64,000 nt of DNA from NCBI GenBank assembly GCA_963204725.1, contig CAUJHH010000026.1, positions 1-64,000 on the forward strand, read 5' to 3'. Numbering within the stretch: the stretch's first letter is position 1; every line of letters begins with the position of its first letter. A program made the position numbers and the translations under genes. Source of the DNA: Planctomycetota bacterium (lineage in GTDB: Bacteria; Planctomycetota; Phycisphaerae; Phycisphaerales; UBA1924). Below, piece after piece: positions 25,121 to 33,821 of the stretch. The notes below the pieces were generated by a model. The model worked only from the letters and a program-made list of their open reading frames with translations, did no database searches and was not told the origin of the DNA.

Positions 25121-26638
25121 ATGTTTGAACGTCTCAGCGATAGCTTTCAGGGGCTCTACAAGCGCCTCTCCGGACAGGACAAGATCACGGAGGCCAACGT
25201 CCGCGAGGCGATGGGCGATGTTCGCACCGCCTTGCTGGATGCCGACGTCAGCGTCGAGGCCGTCGATGCCTTCACGACGCATGTGCTGGACGACGCCCTC
25301 GGCACGCAGGTGACCAAGTCCCTCGCACCCGGCGAGGAGATGATCGGCATCGTCCACAAGCACCTGGTGCAGTTCCTCGGCGGAACACCGGGCGCGAAGG
25401 CGATCGCGCCGGGGGAGAGCACCGAGCCGGTGATGCGGATCAGCCCGGGGCCGGCGGTCGTGATGCTGTGCGGCCTGCAGGGATCGGGCAAGACGACGAC
25501 GGCGGGCAAGCTCGCGGGGTATCTGAAAAAGCGCGGACGGAGCGTGATGCTCGTCGCGGCGGACCTTCAGCGTCCGGCGGCGGTCGAGCAGTTGCAAATC
25601 GTGGCCAAGCAGGTCGAGACGGAGTTGCCGGGCGGGTCGCAGGTCCACTTCTACGCCGAGCCGGAGAAGTGCGCCGAGTACGGCAAGGCCGTGGGCGTCG
25701 CGGTGCAGATCTGCCAGCGGGCGATCCAGCAGGCGCGGAAGCTGGGTGTCGACACGGTGATCCTCGACACGGCGGGGCGGCTGCATGTCAACGACGAGCT
25801 GATGGGCGAGTTGGCGCAGGTCTCCAAGGCCGTGCAGCCCCACCACATCTTCCTGGTCGTCGATTCGATGTCGGGGCAGGATGCGTTGGTGTCGGCCAAG
25901 GCGTTCCACGCGCGGCTGCCGGTGGACGGGATCATTCTCACGAAGTTTGACTCGGACACGCGCGGCGGCGCGGCGATCAGCGTCAAGCACGTGACGGGCG
26001 CGACGATCAAGCTTGTCGGCACGGGTGAGAAGCTGGACGCGATCGAGGAGTTCCACGCCGACCGCATGGCGGGGCGGATTCTGGGCATGGGCGACGTGGT
26101 GTCGCTGGTCGAGAAGGCACAGCAGGAGGTCACGGAAGAAGAGGCGCAGAAGCTCCAGGAGAAGATGGCCCGGGGCGAGATGACGATGGACGACTTCCTG
26201 AATCAACTGCGGACGCTCAAGCGGATGGGGCCGCTGAAGCAGCTGATGGGACTGATCCCGGGCGTCGGGCAGTTGGCCAAAAACGCGGAGGTCGATGAGT
26301 CGCGCCTGGGGCGGATCGAGGCCATGATCTGTTCGATGACGAAGTCCGAGCGACGGGATCCGTCGGTGTTGAACAACTCGCGAAGGGCGCGAATCGCGCG
26401 GGGCGCGGGCGTCAAGGTCAATGAGATCTCCGAGGTTGTGAAGCAATTCGAGGGGATCAACCGGCTGACCAAGCAGATGGCGGCGCTGACGCCTGGCGCA
26501 AAGGCCCAGGCGGTGCGCGCGATCGGCCGGGCGGGCGCGGGGGACATTTCGGCGATGCAGTCGCTGCCGGGGATGGGGCGCGGCTCCTCGCACACGCAGA
26601 GCGTGAAGAGCAAGTTCAAGCAGCGCAAGAAGCGGTGA
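25121..26638 (+). CDS. ffh: Signal recognition particle GTPase
   Basis: A 505-residue Ffh. N-terminal helical domain (FERLSDSFQGLYKRLSG), then the G domain with P-loop GLQGSGKTTTAGKLA (Lys124), DLQRPAAVEQL, DTAGRLHVND and TKFDSDTRGGAA, and a Met-rich M domain ending SKFKQRKKR. It binds 4.5S RNA and nascent signal sequences and targets ribosomes to FtsY at the membrane. Length is slightly above the usual 450 because of small insertions in the N and M domains. No SRP RNA gene is visible nearby. Confidence 0.97.
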   Translation: MFERLSDSFQGLYKRLSGQDKITEANVREAMGDVRTALLDADVSVEAVDAFTTHVLDDALGTQVTKSLAPGEEMIGIVHKHLVQFLGGTPGAKAIAPGESTEPVMRISPGPAVVMLCGLQGSGKTTTAGKLAGYLKKRGRSVMLVAADLQRPAAVEQLQIVAKQVETELPGGSQVHFYAEPEKCAEYGKAVGVAVQICQRAIQQARKLGVDTVILDTAGRLHVNDELMGELAQVSKAVQPHHIFLVVDSMSGQDALVSAKAFHARLPVDGIILTKFDSDTRGGAAISVKHVTGATIKLVGTGEKLDAIEEFHADRMAGRILGMGDVVSLVEKAQQEVTEEEAQKLQEKMARGEMTMDDFLNQLRTLKRMGPLKQLMGLIPGVGQLAKNAEVDESRLGRIEAMICSMTKSERRDPSVLNNSRRARIARGAGVKVNEISEVVKQFEGINRLTKQMAALTPGAKAQAVRAIGRAGAGDISAMQSLPGMGRGSSHTQSVKSKFKQRKKR

Positions 26639-26653
26639 TCGACCGGATCGCCG

Positions 26654-28030
26654 TCAGTTGCTGATGGGGAGGAAGTCGCGTTCCTTGCCCTGTGCCCATC
26701 GCTTGAAGCGGGGCCAGAAGACCTCCTGCAGGAGGATCTTGATGCAAGCCGCGACGGGGATTGCGATGAGCAGGCCGTAGATGCCCGCGACCGCGCCGCC
26801 GGCGAGGGAGGCGAAGAGGATCGTCGGCGTGTCCATGCCGGTCGACTTCCCCTGGATGGCCGGGGTGAGGACGTAGTCGTCGAGCGCCTGGCCTGCGACG
26901 TAGAGCGCGATGGGCGCGCCGAGTGTCCACCAGATCGCGTCCTGGAACTCGAACGCATTGGGGTGCAGGTAGAGCAGGATGATCGAGACCGGAACACCGA
27001 CGAGCGCGGCGTACGGAATGATCGAGAGGAACGCAACGAGCGGGCCGAGGATGATCCAGCCCGGGACGCCGATCAGAAGGTAGCCGATCGCGAAGACGAC
27101 GGACTGGATGGCGGCGATGGTGAGGCGGCCACGGACGAAGCCGCTAACGGCAACGTTCATCTTGCTCGCGAGGTCGATGGCCATGCCCTTCTTTCGCTCG
27201 GGGATGAGTTCCTTCCAGAACTCGAGAACCTTCCCGTATCCGGTGGAGATGAAGTAGAAGAAGAACGCGGTGAGGAAGGCGGTGAAGGCGACATACCCGA
27301 CGGCTCCGACGGCGCGGATTGCGGCGCCGACGGCGTCTGTGCCGGTCCCGATCGCGCGTTTGCTGGCGGCGGCACCGATGGCCTCGGCGTTGTCCTTGAC
27401 CCATCCGAGGACGAACTCGGCCACGCGGTAGGTGCCCTTGCGGCCGCTCTCAGAGAACGGAATCACGTGCAAGAGGGGGGGCGACACTTCGGGGTTCGCC
27501 GCCTCATCAATCGGGGAGTCCGCTCCGCCACGCAACTGGACGGATTCGTTCAGGTCCTTGAGCCAGTCGCTGACGCTCTGCCAGCCGTGTCCTTCGAGAC
27601 GGGCATAGGCATCAGAACGAGCGGCGGGCGTTTCGGCGCGGACGCTCTCGAGCAGGTTTTGTGAGTTGGTTGCGACGGACGTTGCGGCACCCGCAACCTG
27701 AACGACGGCGAAACCGGCCCCGATGACGACCGGAACGACAACGAATAGGACGACGGCGGCGAGAAGGGCGCCGACGGCTCTCTGGCGGCTGAGGCGGGTG
27801 CGGTGGGTGATCAGGTCGATGACCGGCTCGAAGAGATACGCGAAGAGCATCGCCAGCAGGAGCGGGATAGTGACCACTCGGACCATGTGACCGAAATACA
27901 CGAGGCCGATGAGGCAAAGAACCACGAGGACGTCGCGGACGGGCTGGATCTGCCAGAGATGCAGTCTCCGCCAGTCGATGCCCGGTGCACGCACGGAGGG
28001 ACCGGGTTCGGTGTTGTTCGGATCGGCCAT
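26654..28030 (-). CDS. AI-2E (PerM-like) family transporter
   Basis: A 458-residue membrane protein with about eight predicted helices. It starts with a cytoplasmic tail (WRRLHLWQIQPVRDVL), two helices with LLLAMLFAYLFEPVIDLI, a large extracytoplasmic insert (about 130-230), and then the family's C-terminal block: GFVRGRLTIAAIQSV, YLLIGVPGWIILGPLVAFL, IPYAALVGVPVSIILL and GKSTGMDTPTILFASLAGG. Members were named for autoinducer-2 export, but several act as Na+/H+ antiporters or have unknown substrates. It is probably cotranscribed with the Minf_1886 gene upstream (64-nt gap) and ends 15 nt from the convergent ffh. Confidence 0.88.
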   Translation of the reverse strand: MADPNNTEPGPSVRAPGIDWRRLHLWQIQPVRDVLVVLCLIGLVYFGHMVRVVTIPLLLAMLFAYLFEPVIDLITHRTRLSRQRAVGALLAAVVLFVVVPVVIGAGFAVVQVAGAATSVATNSQNLLESVRAETPAARSDAYARLEGHGWQSVSDWLKDLNESVQLRGGADSPIDEAANPEVSPPLLHVIPFSESGRKGTYRVAEFVLGWVKDNAEAIGAAASKRAIGTGTDAVGAAIRAVGAVGYVAFTAFLTAFFFYFISTGYGKVLEFWKELIPERKKGMAIDLASKMNVAVSGFVRGRLTIAAIQSVVFAIGYLLIGVPGWIILGPLVAFLSIIPYAALVGVPVSIILLYLHPNAFEFQDAIWWTLGAPIALYVAGQALDDYVLTPAIQGKSTGMDTPTILFASLAGGAVAGIYGLLIAIPVAACIKILLQEVFWPRFKRWAQGKERDFLPISN

Positions 28031-28094
28031 GCGCACACTGCATCGACCGGGCGAGGGGGCGTGGCTTGATAGTTCCTCGGTCGGGTCGGGCGAA

Positions 28095-28511
28095 TCAGCC
28101 CTGCTCGGGGCCGACGAAGGCCTCGTCGAACTCATAGACGGCTCGGAAGTCGTCCATGGTGTCGTCGTCGGTCTTGCGCATGAGGCCGGCATCGATCATG
28201 CCGAAGACGATCCTGCCAAAGTCGTCCGTGCGCCGGACGCCCCAGCGGTCGAGGACCGTGCGGGCGAGACCGCCGAACTGAACGATGGCAAAGTCTCGGA
28301 GGCCCATGCAGAGTTGCTGGCCGCTGACGTGGCGGGTCTCGTCCTCGAGATCGCCGGTCATTCCCGCGTCGCCGTGGATGAGGCGGACGGTGTGCGCAAG
28401 ACCCTCGCGCACGAATTGGAACGCCTCCGCCGGATAGGGACCAGCCTTCTCTCGCACGCTCTTCCAATCACCGAGTACCTGGTCGGACACGTTGCTTGGC
28501 TCCACACTCAT
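28095..28511 (-). CDS. Minf_1886 family (Planctomycete/Verrucomicrobia conserved) protein
   Basis: A 138-residue soluble protein that fits a conserved hypothetical family of Planctomycetes and Verrucomicrobia (TIGR04138 as I recall it): YPAEAFQFVREGLAHTV, RHVSGQQLCMGLRDFAIVQF, ARTVLDRWGVRRTDDFGRIV, FGMIDAGLMRKTDDDTMDDF. No catalytic residues, signal peptide or membrane segment are obvious. It sits between a DNA glycosylase gene and an AI-2E transporter gene. Function unknown. Confidence 0.85.
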   Translation of the reverse strand: MSVEPSNVSDQVLGDWKSVREKAGPYPAEAFQFVREGLAHTVRLIHGDAGMTGDLEDETRHVSGQQLCMGLRDFAIVQFGGLARTVLDRWGVRRTDDFGRIVFGMIDAGLMRKTDDDTMDDFRAVYEFDEAFVGPEQG

Positions 28512-28543
28512 TCCGCGACGGATGGCGACGCAGACCGTAGATG

Positions 28544-29206
28544 CTAGACCGAACGTTCGCCGCCCGTCGACTCCCTGCGGGATCGGCTGACCGATGGAGA
28601 CTCACGCACCCAGAATCGAGCGGGCGTGGCGGTCCATTCGCCCGCGTTCCCGATCCCGATTCGGGGCCCCCGAGAGACCCGGCGATCGTCTATCGGCTTG
28701 CTCGACGGAATCTCAACACTGACGGCGACGCCCGCGATCAGGTCCAGCCCGTCATGGGTCCGATCGAGAGCGAGGGCTTTGCAGAGGTTGCCCGGGCCGC
28801 GGCAGAGCTCTTGGTCGCGGATCGGCCTGGACAGAGCGGGGCCTGGGCTCGCGCGATTGGCTCGCATGGTTTCGATGCCGTCGATCGGCTGCAGAGCACG
28901 GAGGAGGACCGCGACGGGCTCATCTGGCTTGCCGCAGACGATGTTGGCGCAGTGGTGCATGCCGTAGGTGAAGTAGACATAGAGGGTGCCGGGCTGGGCG
29001 TACATGGACTCGTTGCGTGGCGTCCGCCTTCCTCCGAAGGCGTGCGAGGCGCGATCGTGGATGCCGAGGTAGGCCTCGGTCTCGACGATGGTGGCGCGGA
29101 GAACTTCGCCAGAATCGAGCGTGCGGATAAGCGTCGTGCCGAGCAGGGCGCGGGCGAGGGACACGGCATCGCGCGAGAAGAAGCGGCGTGTCGCGGGGCG
29201 CGGCAT
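28544..29206 (-). CDS. mpg: DNA-3-methyladenine glycosylase (AAG/Mpg type)
   Basis: A 220-residue AAG-fold protein: SLARALLGTTLIRTL, the catalytic glutamate in VETEAYLGIHDRASHAFGG, RRTPRNESMYAQPGTLYVYF, YGMHHCANIVCG, VLLRALQPIDG, CRGPGNLCKALAL. It removes alkylated purines in base excision repair. The ATG at 29206 is preferred, since sequence upstream is not protein-like. The final 25 residues (Ser/Arg-rich) are not conserved. Together with polX it makes two repair genes within 5 kb, though on opposite strands. Confidence 0.93.
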   Translation of the reverse strand: MPRPATRRFFSRDAVSLARALLGTTLIRTLDSGEVLRATIVETEAYLGIHDRASHAFGGRRTPRNESMYAQPGTLYVYFTYGMHHCANIVCGKPDEPVAVLLRALQPIDGIETMRANRASPGPALSRPIRDQELCRGPGNLCKALALDRTHDGLDLIAGVAVSVEIPSSKPIDDRRVSRGPRIGIGNAGEWTATPARFWVRESPSVSRSRRESTGGERSV

Positions 29207-29417
29207 GGAGGGATTGTTGGCGAAGAGACCACGGGGAGCGAAGAAACCGCGCAGAACGCAGCACGACGCAGAGAAGTGCAGGAGTTGAACGCGAAGATCG
29301 CGGAGGTGCGAAGGAAGGCGATGAGAAGAAGCGAGTGAGAGAGCCACACCGCTCTGGAGAGCGGCGCCACCGAAGGAGCAGAAGGAGACGGCACGGAGTG
29401 CCGATCGACACAACGCG
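29207..29417. other. Intergenic spacer, nothing recognised
   Basis: About 210 nt between the glycosylase start and the CcsA-type gene's stop. The + sense reads like purine-rich non-coding DNA with many GAAG/GAGA runs. No hairpin terminator or promoter is clear. Confidence 0.4.
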
Positions 29418-31220
29418 TCAGGCGTAGGCGTGGAGGCCGGGGAGGAGGAGGTTGACGCCGAAGTAGGTCCAGAGCATGACGATGAAGCCAACGACGGAGA
29501 GCCACGCGGTGACGAGCGCGCGATTGCGGCCGGTGGTGAAGCGCAGGTGGATGACGATGAGGTAGATGATCCAGGTGACGAGGGCCCAGGTCTCTTTGGG
29601 ATCGAAGGCCCACCAGCGTCCCCAGGAGTGGTCGGCCCACCAGCCGCCGAGGAGAATGCCGACGCCGAGGGTCCAGAACGCGAGTTGCAGGACGGTCATC
29701 TGGGCGGTGTCGAGGTCCTTGAGCGTGCGGGCGTGGGCGGTTTCCGGGGCTGCCTCTGGAGAGGGCGCTCCGGCGGGGTCGGTGTTGAGGGCGATCGCGG
29801 CCATGGCGTCCGCGCCGGTCGCCGCGGCTTTCACGCCGCCGAGCGCGCGAGCGTAATGAACGGCGAGGTAGAAGCAGCTGACGATGCAACCGAGTGAGAT
29901 GAGCCCGTAGGAAACGAGCACGGTGGTGACGTGGTACTTCAGCAATACGGAGGTGTTGAGGATCGCGGCTTCTCGCTCGATGTGCTTGCCGGGGATGCCG
30001 GTCTGGGTCGCGGTGATGAGCACGAGGCAGCCGACACCGGCGGCAGCGGCTCCGAAGAGCCACTGGCGGCGGACCAACATGATCGCGAGGCCGGCGACGG
30101 TGGCGAAGAGACTCAGCCCGGTCATGGACTCGAACTGATTCTGGATCGCGAAGCGCTCGGCGATGAGGCAGCGGAGGATGAAGCCGAAGCCGTGCATGGC
30201 GACGGCGGCGAAGAGCGTTGCGATGCCCGTCGCGACGAGCCACTTCCGACCGGTTCCGAAAGCGAGGATGAGCGTGACAAAGCTCAATGTGTAGAGCCAG
30301 TAGCCCCACTCGAAGGCGTTCGTGCGGTTGTAGACGAGCTCGAGCCGGGCGCGATCGGTGGGATAGAGAGAGGGATTGATCTTCGGGAGCTCGGAGGCGA
30401 GGGCGATCGCAGCGGCGCTGACGCCGGGTGCGTCGCCGGCGCGCCACGCCGATCCGAGGGCGGCGGCGGCCACACGCGCGGGGTGGTCGGCGGGGAGCTC
30501 GGCGAGGTGGTGCCACGGAAGGTCGGGCGACTCAGGGGCGATGACGTACCAGTTGGCGCGGCTCTCGGCAACGAGGGCCATCGCGCTCCGGACGCGCGAG
30601 AATGCGGCGCGGTAGGGCTCTTCGAAGGCGTGCTGCTCTTCGAGGTCCGGACCGAACTGCTGCGCGATCACGGGGGTGATGCGCGTGAGCTTCATCCAGC
30701 GTTCCTGCTTGGCGGAGTCGCCGGGGAACGCGGCCTCAAGGAACGCGCGGCGGAGCGGGAGGTAGTTGATGTGGATGAGGGGCCGATCGAGGTAGTACGC
30801 GGGGTCGATGACGAGATCGAGCCAGGTGAAGAGCGGGTCGTAGGACTCGTTCTTCGGCTTTGCGCCGTCGGCGTGGACGGTGTCGAAGTACTTCTTGCGG
30901 CCGACGACGGAACTGACGGTCTCGCGCGCGAGGGTGTCGAGGATCTTGACTCGACCGTTGTGCAGGACCGCGACACCACGGAGCGGCGAGAGATCAACCT
31001 TTGAGGCAAAGTCGAGCTTGCGCGCGGTGTCGAACGGGGAGGGCATGAGGACCTGGCCGAAGGCATTGGGCAGCGCTGCGCCCTCTTCGCTCACGGCGTG
31101 AGACTCCGGGTGGGCGTTCCCGGCGGGGGCGGTCTGGGCGAGGGTGCTGAAGGGCGCCATCGCGAGGAGGACCATCGCGAGGCAGAGCGAGGCGATACGA
31201 GAGAGGCGCGGTGCGATCAT
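29418..31220 (-). CDS. ccsA: CcsA/ResC-type cytochrome c biogenesis protein with N-terminal extension
   Basis: A 600-residue membrane protein. The C-terminal half has the heme-handling WWD region (GGWWADHSWGRWWAFDPKET) within several helices, typical of CcsA/ResC. The N-terminal half has a signal-like helix followed by an extracytoplasmic segment with LHNGRVKILDTLARETV, a motif seen in extended CcsA proteins of other phyla. It passes heme to apocytochromes c outside the membrane together with ResB, encoded directly upstream: its ATG overlaps the resB TGA (ATGA at 31217-31220), with GAGGTG as ribosome site. The system would mature the multiheme cytochromes of the respiratory cluster. Confidence 0.9.
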   Translation of the reverse strand: MIAPRLSRIASLCLAMVLLAMAPFSTLAQTAPAGNAHPESHAVSEEGAALPNAFGQVLMPSPFDTARKLDFASKVDLSPLRGVAVLHNGRVKILDTLARETVSSVVGRKKYFDTVHADGAKPKNESYDPLFTWLDLVIDPAYYLDRPLIHINYLPLRRAFLEAAFPGDSAKQERWMKLTRITPVIAQQFGPDLEEQHAFEEPYRAAFSRVRSAMALVAESRANWYVIAPESPDLPWHHLAELPADHPARVAAAALGSAWRAGDAPGVSAAAIALASELPKINPSLYPTDRARLELVYNRTNAFEWGYWLYTLSFVTLILAFGTGRKWLVATGIATLFAAVAMHGFGFILRCLIAERFAIQNQFESMTGLSLFATVAGLAIMLVRRQWLFGAAAAGVGCLVLITATQTGIPGKHIEREAAILNTSVLLKYHVTTVLVSYGLISLGCIVSCFYLAVHYARALGGVKAAATGADAMAAIALNTDPAGAPSPEAAPETAHARTLKDLDTAQMTVLQLAFWTLGVGILLGGWWADHSWGRWWAFDPKETWALVTWIIYLIVIHLRFTTGRNRALVTAWLSVVGFIVMLWTYFGVNLLLPGLHAYA

Positions 31221-33763
31221 GGCTTCACCTCTTCGGGCGTGAGCGAGACAACGACGGGTGTTGAGGCGGGCGATGGCGCGCGAGACGGGCGCACGTATGT
31301 GCCGCTGCGGAGCTGCTCCTGGATGCGGCGCTTCTTGCGTTGCACGATGAGCGGCTTGACGTAGAAGGCGCAGGGGATTCCGATCGCCATGAGGATTGAG
31401 CCGAGGGCGATGATGTGGATGCCGGGGTTGTTGCCGACGCCGAGGATGGTGTAGCGGACGAATGGGCGTTTGATCTGCCCGGCGTCGACCATCTGCTGGG
31501 ACTGCTTCCACATCTCTGCGTCCCAGCCGGCCTGGCTGAACTTGTACTGATCGGGGCTGAGACCGGAGATGATGCGGGCGAGGAAATTGGCGATGGCGGA
31601 GCGGTCGTCTTCATAGTGCTGCGGCGCGGTGAGGGGCGCGTTGAGCTTGGTAATGTGCGTGAAGGCCTCGAAGCGCGGCGCGTGGGCGGTGGAGGCGGAG
31701 GGAGAGACGAGCACGCTCGACTGGTAGTCGCGGGGCGAGCCTCGGTGGTCGTAGGCGATCATCTGGAAGTCGACGAGGCGGATGTCGAATCCGGGAAGCG
31801 GATGGCGGACACGTCCGAATGCGAGACGGATGGTGCGGCCGCCCGGGATGTCGACTTCCTTGACGAGGTCGTCGGCGATCTCGAGGTACTTGACGAAGGG
31901 GAGCCAGACGACGGTGGACCAGACGCGTTCGGGCTCGGTGGGTCCGAGATCGACGGAGACTTCGACGCCGAGGGCTGCGCGGTCGTGCGTGCCGACGAAT
32001 CGCTTGTCCTGTTCGGATGGAGGCACGGAGATCGGGCGTTCAACGGTTGAGGCGTGGGCCCATCGATCGGTGAGGGCGACAGCGATGCGATTGGGGACGA
32101 GGTCGAGCGTGTCGCCGATCCGGTCTGTGACGCGGATCTCGCCGCTCGGGAGGCGGACGACGGCGCGAATGGTGCCGTCGGCTCGCTCATCGAGATTGGC
32201 CGAGAGGAGGTTGGCGTCGATGTATCCGATGCGGATGGCGGGGTCGGCATCGCGGCGGGTGGGCATGCCCTGCGCGTTGGTCGTGTCGAGCATGTCCTGG
32301 CTGATCTCGGGGAAGCGGCTGTAGATCCAGCGTGTGTAGGACTCGCCGGTGGGCGTGGTGATGCGGACGATGGCAACGCTGCTGGTCGAGCCCTCGTAGC
32401 CCTTGGTGATGATAGGAAAGGGAGGCTCGGGTGTGAGGTCTTCGACTTCGATCGAGTAGCCGGTGTCGTCGATTGGGAGCTTCGCGCCCCGTGTGACCGG
32501 GAGCACGGCGTGGAAACCTGATGCGGGGATGTCGATCGCGAGGGCGTTGCGCACTCCGGTGGGGAGGGGGCTGCAGAGGTCGCGCCAGCGGGAGTCCGGC
32601 ATCGAGATCGTGTACTCGACGCTGAGAAGATTCTGGCTCGAGGCGCGGGCGGCGGGAGACTTGGGCTCGAACCTGTAGCGGTGCACTGGGCCGGTGGGGA
32701 CGCTCCCCTTGGCATCGGGGATCGAACTCAGGAGATCGACGAAGCGAACCGGGCGATCAACGCCCGCAGCGATGGCGCGGGCGGCCTCGGCGTCGCTCGC
32801 CTTGACGGGCTCGGCGCCGAGGTCCGCGTAGGCGGCGTATCCGACGATGCGAAAGCGGATGTCGGGATCGACGAGCGCGGTGCGTGAGGGCATGACCGGA
32901 ATGCTGAGCGTGCGGGAGGGCGCATCGGACGTCCCGTAGTCGTTGTAGCGTGGGATCCGGGTGAGAGGGCGTTGCTCCCAGCCCTTGAAGCCGTCGACGA
33001 AGAGCGCGACGCGTGTGTTGTCGTAGAAGACGCCGGAGGGAGGGCCGATGGTGGTCTCGCCACCGGGCGTCGGATTGCCGGCGAAGAGGATGGTGTCGCC
33101 TTCCTTCTTGAGGCCCGTGTAGTAGACGCTACCGAGGGCGATCGTGACGATGCCGGTGTGAACGGTGAGGACACCGAAGTACTCGATCTTGAACTCGATA
33201 CGCCGAACGGTGGCGGTGATCATGTTCAGAACGAAACAGAGCAGCACGACGCGCAGCGGCCACCAGGAGTAGAACTCGAGTTCGGACATCTCTACGCCGG
33301 GGAGGCGGCGGAGTGTGGTGGACTTGTAGTCGCGGACAAAGTCGGCGAAGAGCATGAGCCCGTTGCCGGTGACGGGGTCGTAGTGGAGCGCGGGCCAGGC
33401 GAGACGGTGCCAGAGCGAGGCACCGATGAGGATCGAGGCGATGACACCGACCGACGCGGCGACGAAGCGGAGCGGGCTTGATGCGCCTGCGCGGCGGAGG
33501 AGCATGCGAGGGATGACGACGAATGGGATCGCGACCCCTACGACCGTGAGGATCGCGGTGATCGCGTAGACGAGAAAGGTCGGGATCTGTGCCAGCAGAC
33601 CGATCGGAACGCTGGCGAGAATGGCATAGAGCACGACGAACGAGAGAAGACAGACGGCGAGGGTGATCGTGCTGAACGCGTGGAGGACCCATCGCACGGG
33701 CTGGGCCCAAGCGGCGAAGTGGGCTTGATCCCACGCCTGACTTCGACGCCATTTCTGGCTCAT
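31217..33763 (-). CDS. resB: ResB/Ccs1-like cytochrome c biogenesis protein
   Basis: An 848-residue membrane protein. Several N-terminal helices (LHAFSTITLAVCLLSFVVLY, then about 55-130) and the conserved FGVLTVHTGIVTIALGSVYY segment are followed by a very long extracytoplasmic beta-rich domain (about 240-770) and a last helix near the C-terminus (IIALGSILMAIGIPCAFYV). This is the ResB/Ccs1 layout, but far longer than the usual 400-550 residues because of the enlarged soluble domain. Partner of CcsA/ResC in System II heme ligation. Translationally coupled to the downstream ccsA gene by a 4-nt overlap. Confidence 0.85.
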   Translation of the reverse strand: MSQKWRRSQAWDQAHFAAWAQPVRWVLHAFSTITLAVCLLSFVVLYAILASVPIGLLAQIPTFLVYAITAILTVVGVAIPFVVIPRMLLRRAGASSPLRFVAASVGVIASILIGASLWHRLAWPALHYDPVTGNGLMLFADFVRDYKSTTLRRLPGVEMSELEFYSWWPLRVVLLCFVLNMITATVRRIEFKIEYFGVLTVHTGIVTIALGSVYYTGLKKEGDTILFAGNPTPGGETTIGPPSGVFYDNTRVALFVDGFKGWEQRPLTRIPRYNDYGTSDAPSRTLSIPVMPSRTALVDPDIRFRIVGYAAYADLGAEPVKASDAEAARAIAAGVDRPVRFVDLLSSIPDAKGSVPTGPVHRYRFEPKSPAARASSQNLLSVEYTISMPDSRWRDLCSPLPTGVRNALAIDIPASGFHAVLPVTRGAKLPIDDTGYSIEVEDLTPEPPFPIITKGYEGSTSSVAIVRITTPTGESYTRWIYSRFPEISQDMLDTTNAQGMPTRRDADPAIRIGYIDANLLSANLDERADGTIRAVVRLPSGEIRVTDRIGDTLDLVPNRIAVALTDRWAHASTVERPISVPPSEQDKRFVGTHDRAALGVEVSVDLGPTEPERVWSTVVWLPFVKYLEIADDLVKEVDIPGGRTIRLAFGRVRHPLPGFDIRLVDFQMIAYDHRGSPRDYQSSVLVSPSASTAHAPRFEAFTHITKLNAPLTAPQHYEDDRSAIANFLARIISGLSPDQYKFSQAGWDAEMWKQSQQMVDAGQIKRPFVRYTILGVGNNPGIHIIALGSILMAIGIPCAFYVKPLIVQRKKRRIQEQLRSGTYVRPSRAPSPASTPVVVSLTPEEVKP

Positions 33764-33821
33764 CGCATCTCCATGAGCGGCCGCGATTTAGGTGCGGCAC
33801 GCAAGGGCAAACGGGGAGATC

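Noticed and set aside
24821-26593. A 590-codon minus-strand frame opposite ffh
   Set aside because: It is the reverse-complement shadow of ffh and polX and has no domain signature.
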